Positions 55,675 to 63,320 of a DNA stretch of 64,000 nucleotides are shown one piece after another. The position numbers and the translations under genes are program-made. Source of the DNA: Bacteroidales bacterium (GTDB lineage Bacteria; Bacteroidota; Bacteroidia; Bacteroidales; UBA10428); assembly GCA_016926235.1 (NCBI GenBank), contig JAFGOZ010000716.1:9701-73700 (forward strand). Direction: 5' to 3'. The notes under the pieces are model-generated. The model ran no database searches and had not been told where the DNA came from. It worked only from the letters and a program-made list of their open reading frames with translations. Positions within the stretch are counted from its first letter, which is position 1; every line of letters starts with the position of its first letter.

Positions 55675-55700
55675 AACTGTTAGCTTTTGGCCATTGGGAG
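55675..55700. repeat. Intergenic AGCTATT-type repeat, copy 4
   Basis: AACTGTTAGCTTTTGGCCAT lies directly after the fabG stop and resembles the complementary orientation of the other three copies (GGCCAAAAGCTAAC on the minus strand). It is the most diverged of the four. Confidence 0.4.
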
Positions 55701-55732
55701 TTATACTAAAAGTAAGGGTTAAATAATATTGC

Positions 55733-55757
55733 ATGCCGGTATATAGCCGGCATTTTT
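55733..55757 (+). terminator. Intrinsic terminator after fabG
   Basis: ATGCCGG (55733-55739) pairs perfectly with CCGGCAT (55747-55753) across a seven-base loop, followed by TTTTATT. It lies 62 bp after the fabG stop and ends that transcript. Confidence 0.75.
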
Positions 55758-55807
55758 ATTTATATTTAAGGAGTCAGAATTCAGGAGGAATAATAGAGTT
55801 GTTTTAA

Positions 55808-55815
55808 TAATTTTG
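55808..55815 (+). promoter_or_regulatory. -7 box (TAATTTTG) for the PK-C-like gene
   Basis: TAATTTTG fits the consensus and lies 24 bp before the start codon at 55840, right after the fabG terminator. The -33 partner is unclear. Confidence 0.45.
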
Positions 55816-55839
55816 TAATTAAACATATCGATTAACATT

Positions 55840-56427
55840 ATGCATACTATTAAATATTTTGATCAGCCAGGAGAACAAAATACTCTCGAGGTGATTGCGT
55901 GTGTGAAAGGACGTATTTTAATAGGGGACATTAAATACATAGTATTTCCTACTACTACAGGAAAAACAGGAAATTTGCTATTAAAAGAGTTTGAAGGAAC
56001 CTCTGTAAACCTTGTAGCCGTTGCTATGCATGCTGGATTTAAAGGGGGTGATCATAGGTATATGTCAGATAATGTACAAAGAAATCTGGAAAAACAAGGA
56101 GTAAAAGTTTTTATAGGATCTCATTCATTAAGCGGGGTAGGAAGGTCAATAACTAAAAAGTTTGGAGGCATAACGCCTGTTGAGATTATAGCTCAAACAC
56201 TAAAAATATTTAGTGGAAGTGGAATAAAGGTTGCCGTTGAAGTATCAGTTATGGCAGCAGATGCAGGTTTAATACCTACAAATGCAGATTGCATTGCACT
56301 GGGAGGAACTCATGAAGGACTTGATACAGCAGTTGTAATGAGACCAGCTCATATGAATAACTTCTTTGAAATGGAAATAAAAGAAATCTTAGCAAAACCA
56401 AAAAATACAGAGAAAAAACAGGAATAA
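55840..56427 (+). CDS. Stand-alone pyruvate-kinase C-terminal-like domain protein
   Basis: This 195-residue soluble protein has no signal peptide. It resembles the isolated pyruvate-kinase alpha/beta (PK_C-like, COG1751-type) proteins: IVFPTTTGKTGNLLLKEFEG, a central VAVAMHAGFKGGDHRYM segment, GVGRSITKKFGG, EVSVMAADAGLIP and LGGTHEGLDTAVVM. It has no catalytic barrel. In pyruvate kinase this domain holds allosteric effector sites, so nucleotide or phosphosugar binding is conceivable. The function is unknown. A promoter box and the fabG terminator suggest a single-gene unit. Confidence 0.72.
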   Translation: MHTIKYFDQPGEQNTLEVIACVKGRILIGDIKYIVFPTTTGKTGNLLLKEFEGTSVNLVAVAMHAGFKGGDHRYMSDNVQRNLEKQGVKVFIGSHSLSGVGRSITKKFGGITPVEIIAQTLKIFSGSGIKVAVEVSVMAADAGLIPTNADCIALGGTHEGLDTAVVMRPAHMNNFFEMEIKEILAKPKNTEKKQE

Positions 56428-56432
56428 AAAAA

Positions 56433-56612
56433 CCGCATTGAACCCTTGATCTACATAAGCCCCTCTAAAGTACGGTTAGAGTGCCAAATTTTTCGAATTT
56501 CCCCTGTCGAAGCAGAGCTTCATGCGAATGGGGCCTATCCTACAAATTCATGAGCTTAACTCTTATGTTTTAAGTGTTGAGCTTACTGATCAAAAGAAAA
56601 GATTCAATGCGG
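56433..56612. repeat. Possible MITE or structured RNA bounded by 10-bp inverted repeats
   Basis: CCGCATTGAA (56433-56442) and TTCAATGCGG (56603-56612) are perfect inverted repeats 160 bp apart. Weaker similarity continues inward (both arms reach a TTGATC word). Inside are two hairpins: CTCTAA/TTAGAG (56463-56481) and GAAGC/GCTTC (56509-56521). No target-site duplication is evident. It may be a small non-autonomous element or a folded 3' RNA. Confidence 0.4.
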
Positions 56613-56668
56613 CCATGCAATGAATTCATCAAAGAACTCTATGTAAATATACTAAAATACAGGGCTTG

Positions 56669-56720
56669 TTGCAACATTTTTTGCGTGCTTATAAACATGG
56701 TTTTTTTTGCAACATTTTTT
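56669..56720. repeat. Direct repeat TTGCAACATTTTTT, two copies
   Basis: TTGCAACATTTTTT occurs at 56669-56682 and again at 56707-56720, 24 bases apart, each followed by more T-rich or G-rich sequence. The T-runs could help end transcription from the plus strand. Confidence 0.5.
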
Positions 56721-56859
56721 TTCTGAATGCGTTAATATACGAAGATTTCCCGGAAATATTAATAATGATTCCCCGAGTTTAAAAACCTCTCAATTCCAGA
56801 GTAGTAGAGGCGATTAATTAAACCACTGCATTTTATTAACAAATTGTTAATTTCAAGAA

Positions 56860-57240
56860 CTATTTCTTTGCTATCTCCACTCTGATCTTCTCACCATGTT
56901 TTACTGTACGGAGTGAAGAAACAATATCTGTATCTGATAACTTACCAAATATGTTTACAGGGCTTACTGCATGAGGCTCATCATTAATACTTGCCGGGGT
57001 TGGACCAAAAAATATGCAAAAGGCTTTTCCGGAAGGCCAATAACCAAGTTCACCAATAGTGGTAATCTCTCTGGCATCTGCTTCCAGCTTTAATGCAGGT
57101 GCTATTGAAAAGTATATTTCATCTCCCCATGTATTTATTGAACATTCTAGTGGTAATACATCCAGAATAGCTTTCCCTGTTATGGTTTCATATACTTCGG
57201 CTTCGCAACGAAACGATTCAAAATAGAGTACAATTTTCAA
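56860..57240 (-). CDS. Cyclophilin-like fold protein
   Basis: This 126-residue cytoplasmic protein has the Cyclophil_like (PF04126, TM1367-type) features: a start MKIVLYFESFRCEAEVYET, then LPLECSINTWGDEIYFSI, ELGYWPSGKAFCIFFGPTPAS and the VNIFGKLSD segment. The fold is a cyclophilin-type barrel that lacks known prolyl isomerase catalytic residues; no enzymatic role is established. It begins 18 bp after the SpoIIE-type phosphatase gene on the same strand, so it is the last gene of the Sia-like operon. Confidence 0.75.
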   Translation of the reverse strand: MKIVLYFESFRCEAEVYETITGKAILDVLPLECSINTWGDEIYFSIAPALKLEADAREITTIGELGYWPSGKAFCIFFGPTPASINDEPHAVSPVNIFGKLSDTDIVSSLRTVKHGEKIRVEIAKK

Positions 57241-57258
57241 AATAATAAGTTTTAATTA

Positions 57259-59073
57259 TTAGATTCTTATTCCCAATATAGTAATGTCATCTACCTGGTC
57301 ATTTCCATTCATAAACTTCTCGAGTTCATTTTCAAGATGTTCTTTTTGTTTATCAAGAGGTAATGTGGCAATGTTATTCAGTAATTCTAAAAGGTTTTTT
57401 GTTCCAAACTTAACCGCATCAGGGCTATCCTGGTCAACGAAACCATCTGATGAAAGGTATATTAAGTCTCCCTTTGAAAGCTCAATTTCCTGGTTAGTAA
57501 AATCCGTGTCATCCCATTCCGGCACTATACCTCCAAGTGATCTGCGATCTCCTTTAACGACAACTATTTGAGCCTCAGTCTGTTTATAGTAAATTAAAGG
57601 CCTTTTTGACCCGCAAAATACAACTTTGGTTGTGTTTTGTTTTGTCTTCTCCAACCTGCACAGACATACATCCATGCCATCATGGTTATCTGTTTCACGT
57701 TGTCGAAGTGCAATTTTCACTTGTGTGTTAAGGTGTTCCATTATTAATGCCGGATCATGTATCATTCTTTCATTTACTATCTCACTTAACAGCCTGTTTC
57801 CAATAAGGCTCATAAAAGCACCCGGTACACCATGACCGGTACAGTCAACTACTGCGGCAAAAAGTTGTTCTTCATCGTCTATTTCTGCTCTCGAAAACCA
57901 ATAAAAATCACCGGATACCATCTCTTTTGGCCGGTAAATAATGAAACAATCCAGTTCTTTGTCTACTTCTTCACGTATTGCAAGAACTGCTTGTTGTATA
58001 TTCTGCGCGTAACGGATGCCTGATTCAATATGCTTATTTTGAAGCTCAAGTTTCCTTTTTTGTTCTAATATCTCTTCCTGCTGGCGAAGTATTTCTTCAT
58101 TTTGAGCTTCAAGTAGTTTGTTGGCCTTGCGTTTTTGTTTTAGTTGAAGATAAACCACAAAAGAATAAAATAAGAGAATGATTAAACCTATAATGGATAT
58201 CCAGCGAATTCTTTTTTCTATTTTAAGTTTTTCATTTTGTTCATGCAGCATTGCTTCTTTGGCTTTATTCAGTTCCTGCATCAGCAATACTTCTTCAGCT
58301 GATTGCTTTAATGAGTCCTGTGTGCTTTTTAACTGATCCGTTCGTTCATCTAAAGCATATTCTGTAGCACGTTTTTCAGCTTGTGCCTGGTTTATTTTTT
58401 GCTGTGTTTCTTCCTCCAACTGGTTCATTTGCTCATTTTTAATATACTGGTCGAAAGTGAGGAAGAGATTATTGTATTCAATAGCTTTTTTTGAGTTTCC
58501 AACCCTGTTGTTTGTCTCTGCCAGCATACCGTAACATTGCCTGATGTAATTCATGTTATTAATTTCCTTGGCCAGTTCAAGAGCTTCCTCAAGATATGCT
58601 ATAGCTTTTATATTTTCCTGTTCAAGCATTTTCACATTAGCAAGATTAAGCAAATTTCCAGCAACGCTTTGTTTTCTTTTGAGAGTCTGGTTTATTGAAA
58701 GAGCCCTGTTGTATTGATCAGTTGCTTTTTGATATTGGCCGAGATCGGTATATAATGTGCCTAAATTTGTGCATATGGCCTGAATCGCATTCTGATTGTT
58801 AATTTCTTCATTAATTTTCAAGGATTGATTAAAACAGTCAATGGCTTCTGTGGTTGCATTGCTTTCCCAATAAAGATAAGCCAGCTTATTTAGATAATTT
58901 GATTCCTGAGATTTATTCCCTTGAGATCTGTTCATTTCAATTCTCTGAAGATATTCTTCAGCTTCGGTACGTTTGCTTTCCGGGATCTTTGAAGGGATTT
59001 GAGCTTGGAGAATGCATGGTAGAAAAATTACCATAAGAAATACTAGCGATTGGTATGTTTTTCTTAAATGCAT
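57259..59073 (-). CDS. TPR-containing SpoIIE/PP2C-type phosphatase (SiaA-like role)
   Basis: This 604-residue protein is exported at its N-terminus by a signal sequence. Five or so TPR units follow (about 30-215), for example CFNQSLKINEEINNQNAIQAIC. A coiled coil (about 220-290), one transmembrane helix (about 292-310) and a second coiled coil lead to a cytoplasmic SpoIIE domain (about 370-604). The phosphatase motifs are MVSGDFYWFSRAE, VVDCTGHGVPGAFMS and LSSDGFVDQDS. The order of genes on this strand is SiaB-like, SiaC-like, then this phosphatase. By analogy with Pseudomonas SiaA it would dephosphorylate the SiaC-like protein; the TPR region would be a periplasmic sensor. That assignment is inference. 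Confidence 0.88.
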   Translation of the reverse strand: MHLRKTYQSLVFLMVIFLPCILQAQIPSKIPESKRTEAEEYLQRIEMNRSQGNKSQESNYLNKLAYLYWESNATTEAIDCFNQSLKINEEINNQNAIQAICTNLGTLYTDLGQYQKATDQYNRALSINQTLKRKQSVAGNLLNLANVKMLEQENIKAIAYLEEALELAKEINNMNYIRQCYGMLAETNNRVGNSKKAIEYNNLFLTFDQYIKNEQMNQLEEETQQKINQAQAEKRATEYALDERTDQLKSTQDSLKQSAEEVLLMQELNKAKEAMLHEQNEKLKIEKRIRWISIIGLIILLFYSFVVYLQLKQKRKANKLLEAQNEEILRQQEEILEQKRKLELQNKHIESGIRYAQNIQQAVLAIREEVDKELDCFIIYRPKEMVSGDFYWFSRAEIDDEEQLFAAVVDCTGHGVPGAFMSLIGNRLLSEIVNERMIHDPALIMEHLNTQVKIALRQRETDNHDGMDVCLCRLEKTKQNTTKVVFCGSKRPLIYYKQTEAQIVVVKGDRRSLGGIVPEWDDTDFTNQEIELSKGDLIYLSSDGFVDQDSPDAVKFGTKNLLELLNNIATLPLDKQKEHLENELEKFMNGNDQVDDITILGIRI

Positions 59074-59183
59074 ATTTGACTTTTATACCATTAAATATAA
59101 TGATAAAAATAATAAAAGAATGGAAAAAATGATTTAATAGCGAAAAACAACTAATATAAAATCGTTAAATACCTGTTAAATCC

Positions 59184-59579
59184 TTATTCTCTTAATTTTG
59201 CTTTGATTTTGATGATTTGTATATTAGATTCAATAATGAAATCTTCAATCTCATCAAGCATATCGGGATCATTAATATCATAATACCAGTTTACTGTTAC
59301 ATCTCCTTTATTTTCTTCATACATTTTAAGTACATCCAAAATATCCAGTAAAGCTCTGGATGAACTGGTATTAAAATAGGTCAGTTGTATGCTAAATGTT
59401 ATCGGTTGTCCTATATGTTTTATATATGTATTAAGCCACGAAAGAAGGGGTTTGTAAAATTTATACATATCTTCCATATAGGATTCTCCCTTAATAAGAC
59501 ATTCGCCCGTCATTGCGTTGAAATGTACTTCCGGAAAGTACGGTGTATCAGCAGAATATTGTCTTATAAGGTCTTCCAT
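59184..59579 (-). CDS. SiaC-like regulatory phosphoprotein (DUF1987)
   Basis: This 131-residue cytoplasmic protein matches the DUF1987/SiaC family. It has TPYFPEVHFNAMTGECLIKGESY, a YKPLLSWLNTYI helix and FSIQLTYFNTSSSRALLDIL. In P. aeruginosa SiaC is phosphorylated on Thr68 by SiaB and dephosphorylated by SiaA. The equivalent region here is YFNTSS, with Thr71 the likely site. The SiaB-like gene precedes it by 9 bp. In Pseudomonas SiaC binds and activates the diguanylate cyclase SiaD, but no such gene is present here, so the output must be different. Confidence 0.85.
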   Translation of the reverse strand: MEDLIRQYSADTPYFPEVHFNAMTGECLIKGESYMEDMYKFYKPLLSWLNTYIKHIGQPITFSIQLTYFNTSSSRALLDILDVLKMYEENKGDVTVNWYYDINDPDMLDEIEDFIIESNIQIIKIKAKLRE

Positions 59580-59588
59580 ATTCTAAAG

Positions 59589-60128
59589 TTAAAATTTTTC
59601 TACAGTAGTTGAAATAGTAAATAATGACAAACCGTTTTCATGAGGCTGTATGGATACATCAAGTTTACTGCCGGCTAGAATAGCAATTTGAATAAGGCCT
59701 ACACGTGCACCTATTTTATATCCGTTTGATAGCCTCCTTTGTTCCCTTTTCATTGCCCGCAATTCAGGTTTTGAAAGAGAATTTATCTTGTTACACCTGT
59801 CAGTTAAGACTTTAGCATCTTCGTTTTTTACAAAATTACAGCCCGAAAGGTGATAAAATGAGCCAGAATCTGTTAATGTAAATGTTCCAAAACCTACGGT
59901 ATAATCGTCATTTATTTTAACACGTTGTTCAGAATAAAGAGAAATATTTTGCGCAAGTTCCATAAATATTTTGAACATTTTAAAACTTGCAAAATAATCT
60001 TTTTTTGTGAGTATACGAATTTTTCGTCCAAATATCGTAAGAAAGTCAATAAAGAAATAGCCGGAATAGGATAGAAGAAGTCCTTTCTCGGAAGTTACAA
60101 CTGTATTTATTCTTTTTGCTATTTCCAT
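59589..60128 (-). CDS. SiaB-like protein kinase (DUF6272)
   Basis: This 179-residue cytoplasmic protein resembles SiaB, a GHKL-type kinase with a degenerate ATP site that phosphorylates SiaC. It has EKGLLLSYSGYFFIDFLTIF near the start, a KIFMELAQNISLYSEQR helix (the N-box-like segment) and GARVGLIQIAILAG (G-box-like). It is the first gene of the minus-strand operon. Two palindromes lie upstream (60166 and 60237) in the divergent control region shared with the lipoprotein gene. Confidence 0.82.
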   Translation of the reverse strand: MEIAKRINTVVTSEKGLLLSYSGYFFIDFLTIFGRKIRILTKKDYFASFKMFKIFMELAQNISLYSEQRVKINDDYTVGFGTFTLTDSGSFYHLSGCNFVKNEDAKVLTDRCNKINSLSKPELRAMKREQRRLSNGYKIGARVGLIQIAILAGSKLDVSIQPHENGLSLFTISTTVEKF

Positions 60129-60165
60129 TCTTTTTTTCTATAAGATTAAATATACCAAAAAAAAT

Positions 60166-60178
60166 GTTCAAATTGAAC
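60166..60178. promoter_or_regulatory. Palindrome GTTCAAATTGAAC, possible operator
   Basis: Two six-base half-sites (GTTCAA and TTGAAC) meet around one base, 38 bp upstream of the siaB-like start. The position fits an operator for the minus-strand operon. No binding protein is known. Confidence 0.35.
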
Positions 60179-60236
60179 GTATTTTGTTGAAAATTCACAT
60201 TTTTTGATAAATTATTGCTTTTCTGGTGATGAAAAT

Positions 60237-60257
60237 TAAGTGTAAATATTACACTTA
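60237..60257. promoter_or_regulatory. Perfect 9-bp inverted repeat TAAGTGTAA-ATA-TTACACTTA
   Basis: The 21-bp inverted repeat lies midway in the 322-bp divergent gap. The length and spacing suit a dimeric regulator; a hairpin in either transcript is also possible. The rest of the gap holds nothing coding. Confidence 0.4.
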
Positions 60258-60365
60258 TTATTCATTTCTGTTAGCTATTTGATAAAATAGAAAGATAATT
60301 GAGTATTTTACTAAAGATTTTTCTAAACATCTGCATTTGTCTGCCATTAAAAATCCTTTGGCTAT

Positions 60366-60373
60366 TATATTTG
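60366..60373 (+). promoter_or_regulatory. -7 box (TATATTTG) before the beta-propeller lipoprotein gene
   Basis: TATATTTG matches the consensus and would give a leader of about 70 bases to the start at 60451. A small hairpin (ATAAGT, A6 loop, ACTTAT, around 60398) lies in that leader. The -33 element is uncertain. Confidence 0.4.
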
Positions 60374-60450
60374 GAATTAATTGTTTATAAGAATAGTATA
60401 AGTAAAAAAACTTATGTAAATTTAATATTGAATAACCAATATAATATGTT

Positions 60451-61695
60451 ATGAAATACTTTATCTATTCTCTGGTTAGCATAATTCTAGCTATAACAAT
60501 GTTTTCATCTTGTGAAGAATCTTCTGAAAATGATGATAAAAATGATTCAATCAATACTACAACTAATATATCAGGAACATGGGAGGGAAGCTGGTATTTT
60601 GACTTTAATGGCACTATTGACGGAGGCGAAGGATTTGATGTAATAAAATCCAAGATTGACAACAAAATTTACATTTGCGGTGCTTTTTTGCATGTAAATA
60701 ACAACTGGGACATGAAAAACCTGACGCGTTGGGATCCTTCCACGAATACCTGGGAACAGGTACCTGGCATCGACTATTATCAAAATAACTTTATAAGATG
60801 TGTTACTGAGGACAGCGATGGGAATCTTTATTTTGGAGGTGATTTTTCGTCTATTGGTGATGTAAAAGCAGGTCGGGTGGCTAAATTTCAGGTAAGTACA
60901 GGGAAATGGTCAGCTTTGCGTGATAAAGACTTTTACTCTATAGATGAAGAATATGGCCCGATAAGTGGAGGTGTTTACGCAATCGCTTATTTGAACAATT
61001 ACATTTATATAGGAGGTTATACTTTCAATAGTGATAGCGCGGCTTTAAGGTATATCAGAAGATACAATTTGGCGACAAGTAAATGGGAAGCTGTAGGTGG
61101 AGGTGTTAATGGCAAAGTAAGTTGTTTTGCTTCCGATGGTAGTGGAAACCTCTATGTGGGAGGACAGTTCACAGAAGCCGGAGGAGTTGCAGTAAATAAT
61201 ATTGCAAAATGGGATGGCTCTTCATGGTCGGCCCTGGGAGAAGGAACCGACAATTATGTTTTATCAGTGGCCTATGCAAATAGTAAACTTTATGCAGGAG
61301 GAAGTTTTCGTAATGTTGGCGGGAGTGTTGTTTCTCAGGGTATTGCATCCTGGAACGGAACCGAATGGCAGGCTATGGGCAGGGGGGTATATGCAAGCTG
61401 GGGCAACAGCTATTCTGTACAGGATATATGCATTGATACAGAAGGAAAAGTATATATATGCGGCGGATTCGATAAAGATTATGATACGGATGCAAATTTA
61501 AATCATGTAGGAGTATATAGCGGTGGAGCATGGCATGCTATGGGAACAGGTTTGGCTACAAGCAGCAGCCAGATAGTTAATGCCTCTTATGCGGATGGAA
61601 AGAATGTTTATTTTGTTGGCTATTTTACCCGTGGAGAAGGCAATCCGAATGATAAGGTAAATACTGCGATTTGGAATGAGACGGTTGGAAAATAA
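60451..61695 (+). CDS. Beta-propeller lipoprotein
   Basis: This 414-residue lipoprotein has Cys21 (MFSSC) followed by a strongly acidic stretch (EESSENDDKND). This resembles the export signal of surface lipoproteins in Bacteroidota. The rest is a propeller of repeats with the pattern 'LYVGGQF..AGG..VNNIAKWDGSSWSALG' (about residues 60-410), similar to Kelch or delta-60-type repeats. No catalytic motif is visible. It may bind a surface partner. The gene is convergent with the beta-lactamase-family gene; the stops are 4 bp apart. Confidence 0.78.
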   Translation: MKYFIYSLVSIILAITMFSSCEESSENDDKNDSINTTTNISGTWEGSWYFDFNGTIDGGEGFDVIKSKIDNKIYICGAFLHVNNNWDMKNLTRWDPSTNTWEQVPGIDYYQNNFIRCVTEDSDGNLYFGGDFSSIGDVKAGRVAKFQVSTGKWSALRDKDFYSIDEEYGPISGGVYAIAYLNNYIYIGGYTFNSDSAALRYIRRYNLATSKWEAVGGGVNGKVSCFASDGSGNLYVGGQFTEAGGVAVNNIAKWDGSSWSALGEGTDNYVLSVAYANSKLYAGGSFRNVGGSVVSQGIASWNGTEWQAMGRGVYASWGNSYSVQDICIDTEGKVYICGGFDKDYDTDANLNHVGVYSGGAWHAMGTGLATSSSQIVNASYADGKNVYFVGYFTRGEGNPNDKVNTAIWNETVGK

Positions 61696-61699
61696 ATGA

Positions 61700-62995
61700 C
61701 TAATATCGCATAACCCTCTTTGCACTTGTTTGATCATTAGTTGTGATCCTGACAACATATATTCCTTGGGGACATTCAGACAAATCAATGGTTGTTGTGG
61801 AAAAATTGCAGGAAAATCTCTGCAAGACTTTACCTGTAGTATCCATCAAGTCAATGAAACCGTTGTTTGCTTTAGTCAGCCCGGAAATATGAATTACATC
61901 GAATGTAGGATTTGGAAATATGTGTAATACAGGAGTTTGTTTTTTAGATGGCATTATTGAAATTAAGGGTTCGATAGCAGGGACGATATAATCATTCACC
62001 AGATAACGGTTTTCTTCATGGTGCTTGTCCAGGCTGCTGGTGGTAACTACTACCAGATCAAGGCAAGGAATTATGATAATAAACTGTCCGCCATACCCTC
62101 CGGCAAAATAAGTATGATGTCCGTTAATGGTTGTTATCCACCAGTTATATCCATATTTTTCATTATGGGGACTACCTCCGTTGGAATGAGCAACGGTAGA
62201 TACTGCCACGAATTCAGGATTAACCAGAGTATCTCCATTCCATATACCATGATTCAGGTATAAAAAACCCAGTTTAAGCATATCCCTGGGAGTAAAATAT
62301 GAATTGAATCCTCCGTAACTATAACCTTGATCATCAGATGGCCAGTATACTTTAGAAATGCCTAATACAGGGAATAATTCATCAGTTGCAAAGTCTAATG
62401 CACTTTTGCCGGTAGTTTTGGTAATGATACCTGATAAGACTTCTGATGCAGGTGTTTCGTAATTAAAATGAGTTCCCGGATCAGCAATAAATGCCCTTCC
62501 CAGGTAAGTATTTATTATATCTGAAGTTTGCCAGAAATAATCATCATCATGATCCAGACCGGAAGTAAAGGTGAGCATATGTTTAATAGTAAGCTGGTTA
62601 AGCCGAAGATCAGTATTTACGTTTTTATATTCAGGAAAGTAATCAATAATGGGATGTTCGAGGCTGTCAATATTGTTTTGCCGGAGCAGCATTCCAACTA
62701 AAATGCTCGTTACGCTTTTCGTTGCCGAACAAAGAATATGGAAATCGTTTACATTATATGCCGAATTATAATATTTTTCAAATATAAGATAGCCATCCTT
62801 TACAATTAAAAGGCTGTGTATATGATCATAGTCAGCACTAATAACGCTGTCCATAGCCTGAATCCTTAAAGTATCCATATTAACCTGTGTGAGTGTTTTA
62901 TTCTGCCACCCGTCTGTAGGCCAATAGTCACGGTTTTGTGACCAAAGATGAATACATAGTGTAATAAAAACAAGTAAGCTGAGTAAGAGTTTCAT
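61700..62995 (-). CDS. Beta-lactamase-family serine hydrolase with T9SS tail
   Basis: This 431-residue secreted protein has a signal peptide to about residue 19 (LWSQ). The class C beta-lactamase/esterase domain spans about 40-345: the SxxK nucleophile motif is SATK (Ser90, Lys93), a Tyr motif occurs in FNYETPAS, and YFAGGYGGQF is near the KTG position. The last 80 residues are a T9SS type A domain (IFPNPTFDVIHIS). Such proteins are usually esterases or peptidases acting outside the cell rather than true beta-lactamases. The substrate is unknown. No relation to the pectin locus is evident apart from shared export route. Confidence 0.87.
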   Translation of the reverse strand: MKLLLSLLVFITLCIHLWSQNRDYWPTDGWQNKTLTQVNMDTLRIQAMDSVISADYDHIHSLLIVKDGYLIFEKYYNSAYNVNDFHILCSATKSVTSILVGMLLRQNNIDSLEHPIIDYFPEYKNVNTDLRLNQLTIKHMLTFTSGLDHDDDYFWQTSDIINTYLGRAFIADPGTHFNYETPASEVLSGIITKTTGKSALDFATDELFPVLGISKVYWPSDDQGYSYGGFNSYFTPRDMLKLGFLYLNHGIWNGDTLVNPEFVAVSTVAHSNGGSPHNEKYGYNWWITTINGHHTYFAGGYGGQFIIIIPCLDLVVVTTSSLDKHHEENRYLVNDYIVPAIEPLISIMPSKKQTPVLHIFPNPTFDVIHISGLTKANNGFIDLMDTTGKVLQRFSCNFSTTTIDLSECPQGIYVVRITTNDQTSAKRVMRY

Positions 62996-63067
62996 TCCTG
63001 TATTTTTACCTATGACATGAAAGTTTAGTTATACCCTTATAATTTTTGTAAAAAAATATACTACATA

Positions 63068-63099
63068 TTGTTTATTCAAAATTATTTATTTTACATTTG
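63068..63099 (+). promoter_or_regulatory. Strong candidate Bacteroidota promoter
   Basis: TTG (63068-63070) and TACATTTG (63092-63099) are separated by 21 bases, the best match to the Bacteroidota promoter consensus in the window. It drives the structured RNA and possibly the TPR gene beyond it. Confidence 0.65.
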
Positions 63100-63104
63100 C
63101 GCAC

Positions 63105-63232
63105 CTAATTAATATAGGAGGAATGTGTGATGTTGACAATATTATTTACCACTGTTCTAACGTTCAGGAATAGCTAAAAAGCTCAATAGGCAAACTATGC
63201 ATTCCTGATCGGTACCGGTCAGGATTTTTTTT
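63105..63232 (+). ncRNA. Structured leader or small RNA with mutually exclusive stems
   Basis: The roughly 128-base transcript from the promoter at 63068 would fold into a three-way junction. P1 is TCAGGAAT (63164-63171) with ATTCCTGA (63201-63208). P2 is AGCT-AAAA-AGCT (172-183), and P3 is ATAG-GCAAA-CTAT (186-198). The 3' strand of P1 overlaps the 5' arm of the terminator at 63203, so P1 and the terminator cannot form together. This is the layout of an attenuating riboswitch or leader. A 15-codon frame starts at 63131 (GTG ATG TTG) after a GGAGG. An alternative is a small RNA ended by the terminator. No known riboswitch class was recognised. Confidence 0.5.
63203..63232 (+). terminator. Intrinsic terminator overlapping the junction stem
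   Basis: TCCTGATCG (63203-63211) pairs with CGGTCAGGA (63216-63224), with one G-T wobble and a GTAC loop, followed by eight T residues (63225-63232). It is a well-formed rho-independent terminator 88 bp before the TPR gene start. Confidence 0.8.
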
Positions 63233-63320
63233 GTCTGTATATTTCTTTATCTAATCAATATTTTATTTTTAGTTTAAACCAGCATATGTGGGAAGCCGCG
63301 TATGCATAATAATTATAGTT

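Larger units (their letters stand above)
56428..56859. other. 432-bp structured gap between convergent genes
   Basis: No gene is seen. The gap carries a candidate inverted-repeat element (56433-56612), a pair of direct repeats (56669-56720) and a small imperfect hairpin (CCTCT with AGAGG, near 56788-56812). It probably contains the 3' ends of both flanking transcripts. Confidence 0.55.
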
